Shown here: one piece after another, positions 20,961 through 39,100 of the stretch
How the letters are laid out: each line of letters opens with the position of its first letter
Numbering within the stretch: the first letter of the stretch is position 1
Assembly (NCBI GenBank): GCA_034406715.1
Contig: CP137865.1
Span: 1,364,001 to 1,428,000 of the forward strand
Direction of reading: 5' to 3'
From: Rhodotorula mucilaginosa
Lineage: Eukaryota; Basidiomycota; Microbotryomycetes; Sporidiobolales; Sporidiobolaceae
DNA: 64,000 nt
The notes under the pieces: model-generated
The model's database searches: none
Told to the model about the DNA's origin: nothing
What the model saw: the letters and a program-made list of their open reading frames with translations, nothing else
Program-made: the position numbers and the translations under genes

Positions 20961-22828
20961 ATGGTGAGCTCGTCGCGTCCCTTTTCGTCCCGTCGCTGCC
21001 CCGCTGACTGGTTGCCCCACCGCGCACCCTCCAGTCGGTCCTCTTCGAGACCTCGGTCGGAGACATCATCGTACGTAGCCCGAGCAGGAGCACTCGTATA
21101 GATACCGCCAGGCTGACCTCCCATACGAACCCGCTTGGCAGGTCGACCTCGAAACCGAGTTGTGCCCGATCCTCTCGCTCAACTTTGTCAAACTCTGCAA
21201 GGCCTACAAGTACAACTTTTGCTCGTTCCACAACGTCATCCACGACTTTATCGCCCAGACCGGTGACCCGACCGACACTGGCAAGGGCGGCGAGTCCATC
21301 TTTCACCAACTCCCGACCTCTTCACCGGCGTATCAACCGACGCCCTACTTTGTCCCCGATGCCGTCCCGACTTCGAAACTCCGCCATTCGGCCTACGGAA
21401 CCCTGAGCATGGCCGTCGCCGGAGAGGGGGACCAGCGCGGGTGCGGGAGCCAGTTCTTCTTCACCCTCGCCGAGAACCTCGACTACCTCGACGGGAAACA
21501 TGCCCCCTTTGGCCGCGTCATCGAGGGGCAAGACACCCTCGGCAAGATCAACGAGGCGTTGACGGACCAAGAGGGGAGACCGCTCCGGGATATCCGGATC
21601 CGCCACGTCGTCGTGCTCGGTCAGTCATCGTCGTCGAGCGTTTCGTTCTCTCTCTCTCTCGCGCGCGCACACAGGTAATACTTGTTCTGACGCGCCGCTG
21701 CCGCCCCTACAGACGACCCCTTTGATGATCCGGAAGGCTTTGACGCGCCGGAACAGTCGCCCGTCCCGACCGCGAAGCAACTCGCGTCCCTCCGCGTCGG
21801 CGACGAAGAAGACCTCGAAGAGGACGGCGATCCCGAAGAACTCGCCCGGAAGCGACGCGAGCGCGACGCGCGCGCGCAGGCCCTCACGCTCGAGATGGTC
21901 GGCGACTTGCCCTTTGCCGACGTCGCCCCGCCCGAGAACGTCCTCTTTGTGTGCAAGTTGAACGCCGTCACGACGAGCGAGGACCTCGAGTTGATCTTTT
22001 CGAGGTTTGGAGAGATCCTCAGTTGCGAGATCATCCGGGACCAGAAGACGCAGGACTCGTTGCAGTATGCGTTTATCGAGTTCCGGAACCGCGAAGACGC
22101 CGAGCGCGCGTACCTCAAGATGGACAACGTCCTCGTCGACGACCGGCGCATCCACGTCGACTTTTCTCAGGTGCGGCGCCGTTTCCTCAACTTTAGCTCT
22201 GGTGATATCCTTGGTACTGATTGCACTCGTGCGCGCGCAGTCCGTCTCGAAATTGCACGACACTTGGGTCTATAACCGCACCGGTGGCCGTGCGCCTCCG
22301 AACAAATCAGGCCGCGGACCTCCTCCTCCTCCCTCGCAATCTCACGGCTCTCGCCAGCGACCACCTCACGGTCGGGACCGGGACCGGTCGCCTCCCTACT
22401 CTTCTTCGGATCGGCGCAGCCACGGGTACGGACACAATTCCGGGCCATCGTCATCATCGACTAGTACAAGTCGGTACTCGCACCGTGTCGAGGGCGCACA
22501 CGGCGAGATGGTCTTTGATCTCGCTGAAGTCGATGACCGCGCGCGGGAACAACGGAGAGCGAGAGGAGAGGAACATGCGGCCGGCCGGGGCGGGAGGGAC
22601 CGAGGAGATCGGGATCGGGATCGAAGAGGAGGAGGAGGAGGAGGAGGAGGAGGGTACCGCGATTCGGGAGGGAGGTACAATGATGACTACAGGAGAGGGG
22701 GAGGTGGGTCGAGGTATCTGGACGACAACCGACCGAGGGATCGAGATTCGCAGAGGCGGCGGTCGAGGAGCCCGGATAACCAGCGAGGGTCGTCGTCTCG
22801 CCGGGACGAGTATTCGCGGAGGCGTTAG
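20961..22828 (+). CDS. PPIL4: Cyclophilin with RRM domain (PPIL4 type)
   Basis: Nuclear peptidyl-prolyl isomerase with an RNA-recognition motif, tied to spliceosomes and transcription in other eukaryotes. Exons 20961-20963, 21035-21070, 21142-21619, 21713-22170 and 22241-22828 give 520 residues. The first exon contains only the ATG; the second gives [16 protein letters not shown]. The cyclophilin domain (residues about 1-170) shows [33 protein letters not shown] and [10 protein letters not shown]. Next is the [17 protein letters not shown] linker, then the RRM (about 240-320) with [20 protein letters not shown] (RNP2) and LQYAFIEF (RNP1), ending [19 protein letters not shown]. The C-terminal third is an RS/RG/poly-Gly tail. 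The start is fixed by the need for the cyclophilin N-terminus; no other ATG fits. Confidence 0.93.
21641..21673. repeat. (CT)n-(CG)n-(CA)n simple repeat in intron
   Basis: A compound dinucleotide run inside the third intron of the PPIL4 gene (21620-21712); it probably helps form the polypyrimidine-rich part of that intron. Confidence 0.7.
22626..22652. repeat. (GGA)n repeat encoding poly-Gly
   Basis: A trinucleotide run in the PPIL4 C-terminal tail, read as consecutive glycines between acidic/arginine dipeptide repeats; likely length-variable between strains. Confidence 0.7.
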
Positions 22829-22984
22829 CTCTGTCTGTGCAAAATACGGGCATTTTCATCCATATCTTTGTACTCGGGTCATGGAAATGCACCAAGTCCG
22901 ATTTTCTCGCGGTTTGCTTTTGCTGACCGAGCGAGAAGTTGCTCTCTTTGGCTTCGACAAGACGGCTCGGCTCGCCTCGCCTGT

Positions 22985-29210
<6,226 letters not shown>

Positions 29211-29288
29211 ATGGAGCGTCGCCTCTTTATTTTCCTGTTTTGCAACTTATTCCTTTTTCATATTGCATGACTGGTTGTCTTGGATCCT

Positions 29289-30908
29289 TTATAAGCGAGC
29301 GCTCGGTGTGAATCGCTGCATTCCCAAACCGCTGATGTCGGCGCTTAAGGGTTGACCGAGCATCAGCTCGGCGACGACGCGCCCGGTCCCAGCAGAGAGA
29401 CAAATCCCCCACGGGCCATGTCCAGTCGCGACAAAGACGTCGGGAGCGCGCAGCGCCCCTATGATGGGTTGGCGGTCGGACGAGATGGGCCGGTAGCAGA
29501 ACTGTTTCCGCTCGATCACGGCGCCGTTCTCTTCCTTCAAGAGCGGACTGACTGCGCCGGCTGCGCGCTTGAGTCGACCGACGCATGCTTCGTCGAGGAG
29601 ATCTCGGACTCCGTCGACAGTGGACGGGAGTCGATTCGGCAACGGGTGGTGGTGGTAACCGCTCGTTGAGGATACTGACGGTGTCAACCGAGTTTCCGGG
29701 ATCGAGTTCTCCCCCGCGACATAGACGAGTTCGCGCTCCTCGCCGGCTTTCTTCCGCCTCACGAAGAATTCGGGACTGCGCGTGAAGCCGTCTCGCTTCT
29801 CCTCGTCCGTGAGCCCGCGAGCGAGTCCCGAAGTCGAGGCGTGGACGCCACCGACTGCGCCGTCAATGCCGGCAAAGACGGCTTCGGGAGGGAGGTCGAC
29901 CGAAGTCGTCGAGTGGTGCTGGTCTGAAGTCCGCGAGGCGGGGCGGATGAGGAGAGAATGTCCGGGCAGGTTGGTGAGCGGGATTGGCGGCAGGCCGAGG
30001 GTTTCGCACACGGCGGCGGACCAAGGACCACAGGCGACGAGTAAACGGTCGAAGCTGATCTTTTCCTCGACGCCGCCGGCATTCAGCTGCACGCAGAGGG
30101 ACTCTTTGCCGAGACCGACACGTTCGGGGAGGACCTTGCTCGCGGCGGTGGCGAGAGCGGCGGGTTGCACGATGGAGGTTGAGCGGCCAAAGACGACTCG
30201 GAACCGGTCGGCGAAGGCGGTGCAGAGGTGTTGCAACAGGTGCTGGCAGAAGAGGGCCGGATCGCTGCGAAAAAAAAACGTCACGTGTGTCAGTGGTTTT
30301 CCGGTCCTCAAAAGCAGGATATTCATTCGCCGCGGTTGGTCGGAGAGAGAGCTCTCACATCTGTGCGACGCCACCTTCGGTACTGAGTTGTTCCCGCTCT
30401 CCCTCGAGCCAGTCAACCGCCGCCGCTTTCTCGTCCTCCGTCGTCGCCGCGCCGGGCAGCGTACGGTACTTGCTGCGCGACTCGCCATGTCCCCCGACGG
30501 CGAGTCCGACGGCGCCGCATTCTCGCCACCCGTACGCGTCCGGACCGTTCAGTTCGGCGGCGAGGGCGGTGTGGCGTTCCCAGGAGAGGCGGGCGAGCGC
30601 TCGTGAAGGCGGGTCGTGCCCTACAGAGTGCCAGTGTTTCAGTCAGTATCGGCCGAAAGAGTCAAAGTGGGGGTGCCAGTCGCCGATGCTGCCCTTCCGG
30701 AGAGAGGGACGTGGTACTCACAGTCTGGACCACAGGCGATGAACCCTCCAGCGTAGGAAGACGCTCCCCCAGCGATGAGGTTCCCAGGTGAGGCCTCGAC
30801 GAGGACGACTTTGGTCTCCGAAGTCGGCGAGAGCTTGAGCACTTCATAGGCGGAACAGAGACCGATGATGCCGCTGCCGAGGATGATCACTTGCGAGGGA
30901 GCGTTCAT
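29289..30908 (-). CDS. FAD-dependent oxidoreductase, DAO superfamily (Tda3-like)
   Basis: Three exons: 30908-30722, 30620-30359 and 30264-29289, about 474 residues. The N-terminus is a clean dinucleotide-binding fold, QVIILGSGIIGLCSAYEVLK with GxGxxG, followed by a Glu-containing strand VVLVEASP and the GGASSYAGGFIA turn, typical of the glycine/D-amino-acid-oxidase superfamily. Later blocks are LLVACGPWSAAVCETLGLPP, an insertion rich in Ser/His, and the FAD C-terminal motif RQPIIGALRAPDVFVATGHGPWGICLS, ending GTGRVVAEL. It is most like the fungal Tda3 group, which has been linked to endosome-to-vacuole traffic in budding yeast; its chemical substrate is not established. Start at 30908 because the FAD-binding strand follows at residue 6. 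Convergent with the ABC transporter (78 bp apart). Confidence 0.82.
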
Positions 30909-32053
30909 CGAGACCGCGAGAGCTTTTGCGCTTGCACGATCACAGACAAGCGAAGGACAGAGATTGCTCTTCTTTTCCGGGCACCAGGTGCGGCTCTCCG
31001 CGGCTAGACGCGGCTACTTGGCTGCTCTCATTGGACCACGCCATATCCCGAGGCACGGCTCAGGTTTCAAGTTGTTTCCGTCTGCATTCAGAGACACAAT
31101 CTGTATCCTGTATCCGCAAAGTAGGAGGCGGTGGCGGTCCAAAATCGCGAGTAGGAGACGCGCGTCGATTCATATCTGGTCTTGTCTCCGATTTCCTTCA
31201 ACGAGCTCGCCAGAGGCCCGGTGCGTCGCGCTCGCTCCATATTGTGTAAGAGCACCGCGCGGCCGCGATGATTCACGAGGCCGCCTTTGCTCGTCCTGCG
31301 GTCAGCTCGTCGGTCCTAGGAAAGAACGTCCGCCGCAGTCGGGAATCCTTTGGCCGTCCAAGCCAGCACACGATTCGCGCCGAGGTCTCCTCTCGGAACA
31401 GGACTCGATAGCACGGTTTAGCATCCTTGACTGACGAGTGACGGCGCGCTTTGGCCTTGAGCTGCTTTGGGGGCGGACGCCACCTCTTTTTTTTCTTTCT
31501 CGCAAGCGAGGCGAATGAAGAGGTGCGTTGCTTGATTTGGAGCAGCGGACTGAGAAGCTGCTAAAGCAGCGCACAACCTTTCGGCTGCTTACCGCTCGAC
31601 CGCCCATATAGAACCGGTGGCAGTTGTTGGGTGTCGAAATGGAGAGCAGAGGAGAGCGGCCGGGACCGTTGCCCGGCGAGCAACGTCTCAGTTCAGCACT
31701 ACCTCGACGACCGAAGCAGAAGCCATTCAGGACCAGACCAGCGCCGGACACCACGCCGCACATCGCTCAGGCATGAGCGAGAGCCTCCTCCTTTGGTTTC
31801 GGTGGCGAGAGGGTAGAGGTGGTGGAGAGCGAGATGACGGCCTACGAGAAGGAGCCGCGGCATAGGTCGGCGTTCAAATCAGGCCAGGATGGCAGCACAC
31901 TGCCCTTTCAAGCTCGACCGGGGCTGTAAGGCGGAGGAAGAGCTGCATTCTCTCTCCGTTCCGCGCGAGGACGAGGTGTGGGTTGAGCGACGAACGCGGC
32001 GCACCCAGCTTTAAGCGTCTCTAGACACCTTGCGAGGAGGAGGAGGAGCGTCG
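30909..32053. promoter_or_regulatory. Long divergent intergenic region upstream of the oxidoreductase and STS1 genes
   Basis: At 1.1 kb this is the longest non-coding gap in the window. Open frames on both strands have no protein-like composition and cross no splice signals worth following. A T-rich run lies around 31486-31500, and purine-rich G/A tracts precede the STS1 ATG (about 31800-32050). It may hold a long 5' leader for STS1. No non-coding RNA could be recognised. Confidence 0.4.
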
Positions 32054-33537
32054 ATGTACAGCTACTACAGCAACCAGCCGCAGCAGCAGCAGCAACCCCT
32101 GCAGACGCTGCCCTCGTCGCCTCACCTCCACCACCTCGCTTCATCATCTTCATCATCGCCTGCTGCTGCCGGCGTACAGTTCGGCCTCGTGCCCGGCAGT
32201 CAACCTGGAGTACTCGGCTGGGGAATCGGCATGAGCTCCGCCAACGGCGCTGGCTTTGGCTTTGGCTCGGCACACGCGTCATCATCGCGCGCACCCGCTC
32301 AAGCCTCTGGTAGCCCATCCCCAGCCAGCACGAGCGCACTAGGATGGGGCGCAGCAGCAACAGCATCTTCTTCGAGTCGACCAGCTTCGCCTTCTTCAGC
32401 ACCTGCGACCAATGCCGGTGCAACACCGACTCCCAACTCGCGCCGGAGGAGGCGCAGTCCGTCGCCCGAACAGCACGGGACCGAATCGGGCGACGACGAG
32501 CACATGTCGGGTCGCAAGATCCGACCCCTATACTCGGCCAATTCGAAGAGGGCCAGGGTTCAGCCGGCGACGGGCGGCGACTCTTCGCTCGGTGGCGGTT
32601 CTTCTCAGCAGCAGCAGCAGCAGGTGGTGGTCGGAGACCTCGGAAAGGCACTCGGTGCGTTGGGTATGCTTCAAATTACGAAAGAGTCTGTTTCCATCTG
32701 ACACCGTTTTGCCTCCCCCCTCGCCCAGCCTCGCTCGACAAGCCAGCCTTGCTCGACGTCTTTTCTCGGTTGCTGAGCACCCAACCGGCTCTCGCGCCGC
32801 TCATCTCGACGCTCTTGCCCACCCCCTCTCTCTCCACCGCCCTCGCAACTCTCGCCTCTCTCGAACGCGCCGTCAATGCCGCAACCCCGACGGGCGCCTT
32901 TGTCCGACCCGAATATGTCTGGTCCCGCGTCCGCGTGCCGGTCGAAGAGTTCGTGACAGAGTCGAGACGGTTCATTGGCCTCTTTGTGCCGAATCAGGCC
33001 CCTCCCGCCGGTCACACTGTGACGGAAGAGGACCTCTCGCACCCTTCGACGTGCTTCGAGTTCCTCGAGGCGCTCACGCGCGCCCTCCTCCGCCTCGAGA
33101 CGCTCCTCCCCGCCGTCCCACCGTCGACCTCGCCCTCATCCCCCTCGCCGTCGTCGTCCAACAATAATCCCCTCGGAGCTCACTTGATGCCCTTGACGCT
33201 CAACGCCTGGCACACGTTCCTCACGCGCCTCTCGACCGCCGTTCAATCGCACGGCAAAGTCTTGCCCAACTCGCTCGTCCAGTCGTGGTTCGACCGCTTG
33301 GACGACCTCGCAGCCGAGAGTGTGCGGGATCGTGTCTTTGGCGCCGCAGGTGGCTTCTCGAACGGATCGGGATCGGGAGCGGGAGCGTCGGCTGTTCGGA
33401 GGGCGATGCAAGGCGTCCGGGATCGGGCAAAGAAGGAACTGGGATGGCTCGTCGGACTCAAGAACGTCGAAGGGTTGTCTTCTTCTTCTGCGCTTTCGGC
33501 AGGAATGGAAGGCGTCGAGCAGGAAGAGGAGCTCTGA
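32054..33537 (+). CDS. STS1: Proteasome nuclear tether Sts1/Cut8
   Basis: Tethers the 26S proteasome to the nuclear envelope and helps degrade short-lived nuclear proteins. Two exons, 32054-32654 and 32729-33537, give 469 residues, longer than yeast homologues because of a disordered N-terminus. Residues 1-140 are Gln-, Ser- and Ala-rich (poly-Gln near the start). A basic cluster SRRRRRSPSPEQ is probably the nuclear import signal needed by the family. The conserved Cut8 domain begins SLDKPALLDVFSRLLSTQPA and PLISTLLPTPSLSTALATL, and continues through RPEYVWSRVRVPVEEFV and HPSTCFEFLEALTRALL to an acidic EQEEEL end. The ATG at 32054 starts MYSYYSNQ; an upstream in-frame codon series lacks an ATG. 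Confidence 0.88.
32078..32096. repeat. (CAG)n repeat encoding poly-Gln
   Basis: CAG/CAA-type run near the N-terminus of Sts1; a second CAG run occurs at about 32607-32622. Confidence 0.7.
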
Positions 33538-33852
33538 GCGCACCCATCTTCTTTTTCTTCCGCATCCCCTGCCTTCTTTTAATCATTCGGCTCGCTCGCA
33601 ACCCATCCTTCCACTTTCTTTTTTTTCCATTCTCCGCCTGTCGACGTGTCCGCACTTCCGTCCCCTCTTTTCACAAGTTGTCTGTCTGTATCGCTCCCTG
33701 CGCCGTTTTTCGAGTACCTTGCATTGTTCACTTTCGTTCTCATCGTTTCATCGTTACTTGGTAGCGCGATACTTTCACGATACGGGGCGTTCAGACACAT
33801 CCATCCAAAAGTCGCGTTGGTGCGAGAACCCTGCATGAAAGAAAAGGAGCTG
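33538..33852. other. Convergent 3' regions of STS1 and P450 genes
   Basis: CT-rich, AT-richer than the genes on either side, consistent with two 3' UTRs. No gene seen. Confidence 0.4.
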
Positions 33853-35856
33853 TCAATAAACCTCCTCCTCGGCGAGATCATCCCATGCCAATTGGAAGAG
33901 AGACGTGGACCCACATTGGCTCTCGCAATGCCATGGTTCGGAGGGGTCCATTTTACCGTCGATGGTGCGTCCTGGGAGTCGATGAGGCGAGTCGGGCTGG
34001 TCGCGAGGAGTAAAGGCGAGGTGATAGCGATACAAGACTGAAGGCGCTAATTTCGACAGCTCCATGAGCGCAATATTCTGCAGCGGTAGTGGGTGTCAGC
34101 TCACAATGCGTCCTTTTGAGAAGGGAGGTAAGGTAAGGCGACGACTCGCCTTGCCGACGCAGATCCGGTTCCCCTGCCCGAAAGTGAGCAAGTTCTTGTC
34201 GAGCATCTTCTTTTCCTCTCCGTTCATCGCCGTCGTCGCCTCGATCCACCTCTCCGGACGAAACACCTCGGCGTCTTCCCCGTACGCCTCCTTCCGGCGT
34301 TGAAAGACGTAGGGACTCATGCCGATCTCGACGCCACCGGCGAAATGACGGTTGGCAACGACTGCGCCTCCGGGCGGGATCACGCGCGGCAAGACCCATG
34401 GTACGGCGGGATGCAGGCGGAGCGTCTCTTTGAGGCAGGCCTAAGTTCCGGGGGAAAGGAAGGGTTAGTGTTCGTATGAAAGGCGTCGTGGTTGGCCGAA
34501 AAAAACGCACCTGGAAGTATTCGAGCTTGGAAGCAGCTGCGTAGGTGATCGGGAACGAAACGGCGCCAGACTCGACCGCCTCGTCGAGTTCCTCCATAAC
34601 TTTCGTGTAGATGCGCTTGTCCTTGAGGATGTAGGCCAAGAGAGCACGGAACGTGATGCTCGTCGTGTCCGACCCAGCACCGAGGATCGAGTTGGCCTGC
34701 ACCTTGACCTGCGCGACGGAGAAGGGGGTCCCGTCCGGGTTCTTGGCACTCATGAGTTTGCTCAGGACGTCCTTGCGCAGCGAGCTGTCGTCACCCGTCG
34801 CGCTGGCCTTTTCGAGTTCGGCGAGGCGGCGAGCAACTGCTTCGCTCGCCTTTTCGCCGAGCGCGGCGTTGCCGGACGATCCGAGTTTGCGGGTGAGCCA
34901 ACGGTGCAGCACGGGGCGAGCCCACGGTTGTGTGCCTGTGTGGATCCAAGAATCCAGCGCACATGCGGCGCGTTTCGCCCGTATCAAATCAGGCGCGACT
35001 CACCGGAGAGGCAAGATGAAGCTGTGTAGGCGTCTAGCATAGGTAGGTAGTCTTTTGTGTCGTAGCCAGCTTTGCACAGTCCTGGTGGATGCAGCGAGTG
35101 AGCCTTTCTGAAAGGGAGGAAAGCGCCAGGCTGCGAGATTTACCGAAACTCTGCCCGAAAGCCAGTTCTCCGACGACATCCATCGCGAGGAACTGCAGCA
35201 GCTCGCCCATGTTGACTGCAGCCTTACCCCCCTTGCTTTCGGCAATGCGCGCGTCGAGGTAGTCGCAGAACTCGTCGTAGGCCGAGTCGACGTATTCTTC
35301 GAGGTCGAGGAGCAGGTTCATCGAGAAAGCGGGGCTGACACCGCGACGTGCGAGGTTGTGCGCGTCATGAGGTAGCGTCGCGAGGAGGGACGGTGCCGTG
35401 ACTTTCTGTACGGGCGCACGCGGAGTTGCGCAGCAAGCGAGGGGGTCAGCTTGATCGCATCTCAATTCCGGCGTCCGAAGAAAGGAGAGTCTCTGTGACA
35501 GTCCTCGTGCGGTCGAGACTCACGAAGAACTGGTAGAACGGAGCCTTGTCGCGCACGGGGCCACCGAAGCGATACAGATCGCTGACCGCGGCCGGATCGA
35601 CAACGGAGACCGAGTTCCGCCCCGTTCGAACAAACGCGCCGTAGCGGTCGTGCAGCTTCGCAAGTTCCCACCCAAAGTCTCTCTTGGCAGCTCGCACGGT
35701 CTGCCATCCGCCGAGTCCGATTTTGGCTCTGAGTGGGCCAGGCAACCCTGCGAGTGGGTGGAAGAAATACGAGTAGGCGCAGTACGTCAAGAGTGAGGCG
35801 AGCAAAGCGGCGACCGTGAGTGCCGCGAGTCGACTTGGCGAGACATCAGCGTCCAT
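33853..35856 (-). CDS. Cytochrome P450 monooxygenase
   Basis: Membrane-anchored class II P450. The start MDADVSPSRLAALTVAALLA gives an N-terminal hydrophobic anchor, then the proline hinge HPLAGLPGPLRAKIG. Other marks, in order: the C-helix area around SPAFSMNLLLDLEEYV; the I-helix oxygen-binding motif GAGSDTTS; the K-helix ExxR in KETLRLHPAVPW; the FRPERW motif; and the haem loop FGQGNRICVGK with its cysteine. At least five introns (near 35410-35523, 35060-35145, 34943-35010, 34441-34510 and 34066-34150). Fold and anchor (ER, needing a P450 reductase) are secure; the substrate is not. The head resembles fungal CYP families acting on fatty acids or xenobiotics. It is not part of a visible metabolic cluster. 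Confidence 0.9.
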
Positions 35857-36186
35857 GGTCTGGACTCATCCGAGGTTGACAGACGTCGTGTTAAGCAGCA
35901 GGCAGACTCCCTAGGGACTTGCAGTGCGGCAGGATGTGGGGCGCAGCATGCGGCCGAGCGACGCCGAACCTGAAAGCCGCCGCCGGCCTCTTCAAAGTGG
36001 AGGCGCCGTGAGCGGGGACCAGCCAATCAGACGGAGAGAGCATAACTTTAGATCTGTGGCGATATGGTTGCGACGGTCACTTCCCCGGACACGCATGCGC
36101 AAGTGTCAACAAGGCGTTTCGAATGGAAGAAACGTAGCTCATCATACAACACATCGCACGGTCTCGACTAGAATGCGCCGCCTTCC
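35857..36186. promoter_or_regulatory. P450 promoter and MCL1 3' flank
   Basis: Minus-strand head-to-tail spacer. No TATA box or repeat stands out; the region just after the MCL1 stop is AT-richer. Confidence 0.35.
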
Positions 36187-39100
36187 CTAGACTTCCTCCT
36201 CCGCCGTCGTCGCCGCCGCCGGGGCCGCCGTCGCAGTCGCTGCTGCCGCGTCAGTCTCCGCTTCGACGGACGCTTCTTCTGCCGCGGGTGCTTTCTTGAA
36301 GGCGAATTGGGCGAGTTTCGAAGCAGGCGGGGCAACGCCGGTCGGTCGTTCGTTCTCCTTCTCTCGCTGCAAGCATACGACGGATAGAATCAGCGTGCCG
36401 CCTTCTCATGTAGTGACAAGCATCGAAACACTTACCGAGAACTCTGGTGCGCCAGGCTAGGACTCGACCTGCGTCTCGCTCATCTGCGTGTCGTCGTCGT
36501 CTTCGGCTTCCTCCCTGACCGGCTGCAGCTCGCTCTCCGTCCGCGCTAGCGGCACACTCTCCTGCGTCTCGTCCACAAGCTGCGTCTCCTCCATCTCTTC
36601 ACCCTCACGGGGCAACTCCCGTGCCGCCTCGGCGCCAAGCCCACCCGTCGCTGCCGATGCGGGCTTCTGCGTCGACCGGAATGTCTCGAGTTTCGCTTTG
36701 GACGACGAAGACACCTTCGAGGAAGACGAAGACTCGTCACACTCGTCCGGCGTCTGTTTCCGCTTCTTGGATTTCTTGTCCGACTCGTCAAGTCGCGGTG
36801 GCGCGAAGCCGAACAAGGTTGTCTGCTTGCCGCCCGGAAGCGTCTTGACTTTGGCGCTTCCCGAAGCTTTCGTCGTCGCAGTCTTGGATGCTGTCGAAGC
36901 TTTGCCTTTACCTGATCAGGGACTGCGTCAACACGCGCTCCCCGAATTCAGCCAGATTATGACATGGACGCACCCTTCGGAGGTTCTTTTCCTTCGAGGC
37001 GGTTGAAAAAGCTGTCGGTCCGACCGAGGTCTTTCGTCTTGCCCGCTTTCTTGTCACTGAACGGGTTGGCGGCGCGAGACGGTGCCGGTTTCGGGGCCGC
37101 AGGGCGCTTCGCAAAGGGATTCACAGCTGCCATAGAGAAGCATCGGTTAATGTGCTGGCGACAACGCGGGCGTTTCGGGCGTCTCCGCTGGCTCACCTTT
37201 CTTGGGCGGCGCCTGAACCGGAGTCTCGTCTTCCTCGAGCACTTCCTCGCTGTCAAGGCGCATACGTTTCGGCGACGAGTCGACCTGGACATCTGCGTAT
37301 TCGAGCTCGTCGTCGAATGCGTTCGGCTCCACATCGTCGCTGCCAGGGAAGCCAGCCGCGGCAGATTCGGACGCGTCGGCGACGCTCTTGCGCTTCTTGC
37401 GCGCCGACGTAGAGGACATCTGTGTCCCCGCCGGAGTGCCGAACGACTTGCGGCTGCTGCCGAACGCGTCGGCCGATCCAGGGCCAAACAGGCTTGCCGC
37501 TGCATTGGCGGGACCGCCAAAGCCAGCGCCAGCGCTGCCGCTGCCGTTCGAAGTGATGTACCGGTCATCCGCGAGGTGAGCCCACTTGCTCTGCCGTTTC
37601 GCGGCGGCAGCTTCGGGGTCGCCAGACTCATCGCGCATCTGCTGCAGCAAGTCGACGCGCTCTTGCAGGGCCGGTAGGGTAAAGAAGCCGGCAATCTTTG
37701 AGGCGGCGACGAGGGAAGCCGGCTGCGAGAGGAGGAGCACGGCGTCCAACGCTGCCTCGAGTCGGTCGGCCTTGCAGAAGGTTTGGATGATCTGCAAGAG
37801 GTGTTTCTCCGTCTGCAGTTCGACTCGTGCCAGCTCCGTCTTGAGCAGGTAGTCGTCGGGAGGGGCGCCGTCTTTGCGATGCTGAACAAAGACCGACTCG
37901 CGCATGTACTTTTCGGCGAGTTGACCTTGCGGGACGTCGAGGTTGACGAGGGGCATCTGCAGCTCGAGGTCTTGCAGCAACGGCGTCGGGAAGTGCGGAT
38001 ATTGCTCGCCACCCTGGTTGAGGAAAGCGGGCAAAGTCAGCGATTCGTACGCAGCGACAAAACAGGGCCGCAATCCTCACCTTGAGGATTACGACATGTG
38101 CCTGGTTCTCCGAGACGCCGACCGGCCAGTACGACTCTTGCTTGCCTTCCCTCCGCGAAAGAGTCTGCGTGTCGAGAAGCGGCAACCAGCGACCTTGCCG
38201 AGGACGTCGGGAGCGGTCAAGGATGGACAAAAGACCCTTCGAGTCGTACATGACCGGGATCTGAAGAGGAGGAAGCAGAAGTTTAGCCACCGTCGCGGTA
38301 GGAAGAACCGGTCCGGCAAGCTGGCCCTCACATTCTCATTCGTGAAGCCGATCCAGCTCAGTGTCGCGCTCGGCTGCAGAGGGACCTTGCCCTGCTGCAC
38401 GACCTCGAACGTGTCGGTGTCGATCAGAGTGTACTCGAGCGCGGCGCCACCTCCGCTCGCCCGATGGACAATCATCGCCCAGTCCTGCGCCGCCGCCATC
38501 GTGACGACCTCCTCGCCAACGTTCCAGAGGTACTTTTGCAGACCGGCGCCGCTGAAGAACCGGACGAAGCGACGCGAGGTGGCGACAAGGATCGTTCCGG
38601 AGCCGGTCAAGCCGACGGTTGGGTCGTCAAAGGCAGCCGCGTCGGGTGCTTGGCCCATACCGCCGATGGCAAGGGCCGTAGCTTCTTCGCCGATAGGGAT
38701 ACTCGCCGACCAAGTCTGCAGCGAGGTCCAGGACTCGTACGGTTTGTAAAAGATCTGCGAGGGGTGGTCGCGCAGCGAGCGGCACGAGAAGACCGCGCCG
38801 AGTTCACCTGTCGGCGGGGCGGCGTCAGCGAGATACTCGGGGAAGGGAACAGCGCCCGAAAAAGGAAACGCACCGAGAGCGCCGAGGTTGTACTTCATCC
38901 GGTCGTCAAACTTGCTCGCGATGTGCGCCGAACGATCATGGAACTCGATCGTGACAGCTTGGCCCTCGTCCCGCTGGACGGCGTAGATGTAGCCGATCAT
39001 GTTGAAGGCTGTCCGGCCGCTCGCAGATGCCCAGAGCTTGGTCAACGCTTTTCCCGGCGGAGGGAGATGACCCGCTCAGAAAGGAAGCAAGAGAGACACG

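Noticed and set aside
31611-31622. Possible proteasome control element (PACE-like GGTGGCA) upstream of STS1
   Set aside because: Matches the yeast consensus at only 7 of 9 positions and lies far (about 440 bp) from the ATG; too weak to list.
30865-31763. Open frames of up to 189 codons in the long intergenic region
   Set aside because: Their composition is erratic (many Arg, Ser, Cys), they have no conserved blocks and no useful splice signals.
37147-38073. Several long overlapping frames in the MCL1 region on both strands
   Set aside because: Only the minus-strand frame with QTEKHLLQIIQTF and the NPFAKRP repeats matches the Mcl1/Ctf4 family; the others are shadows.
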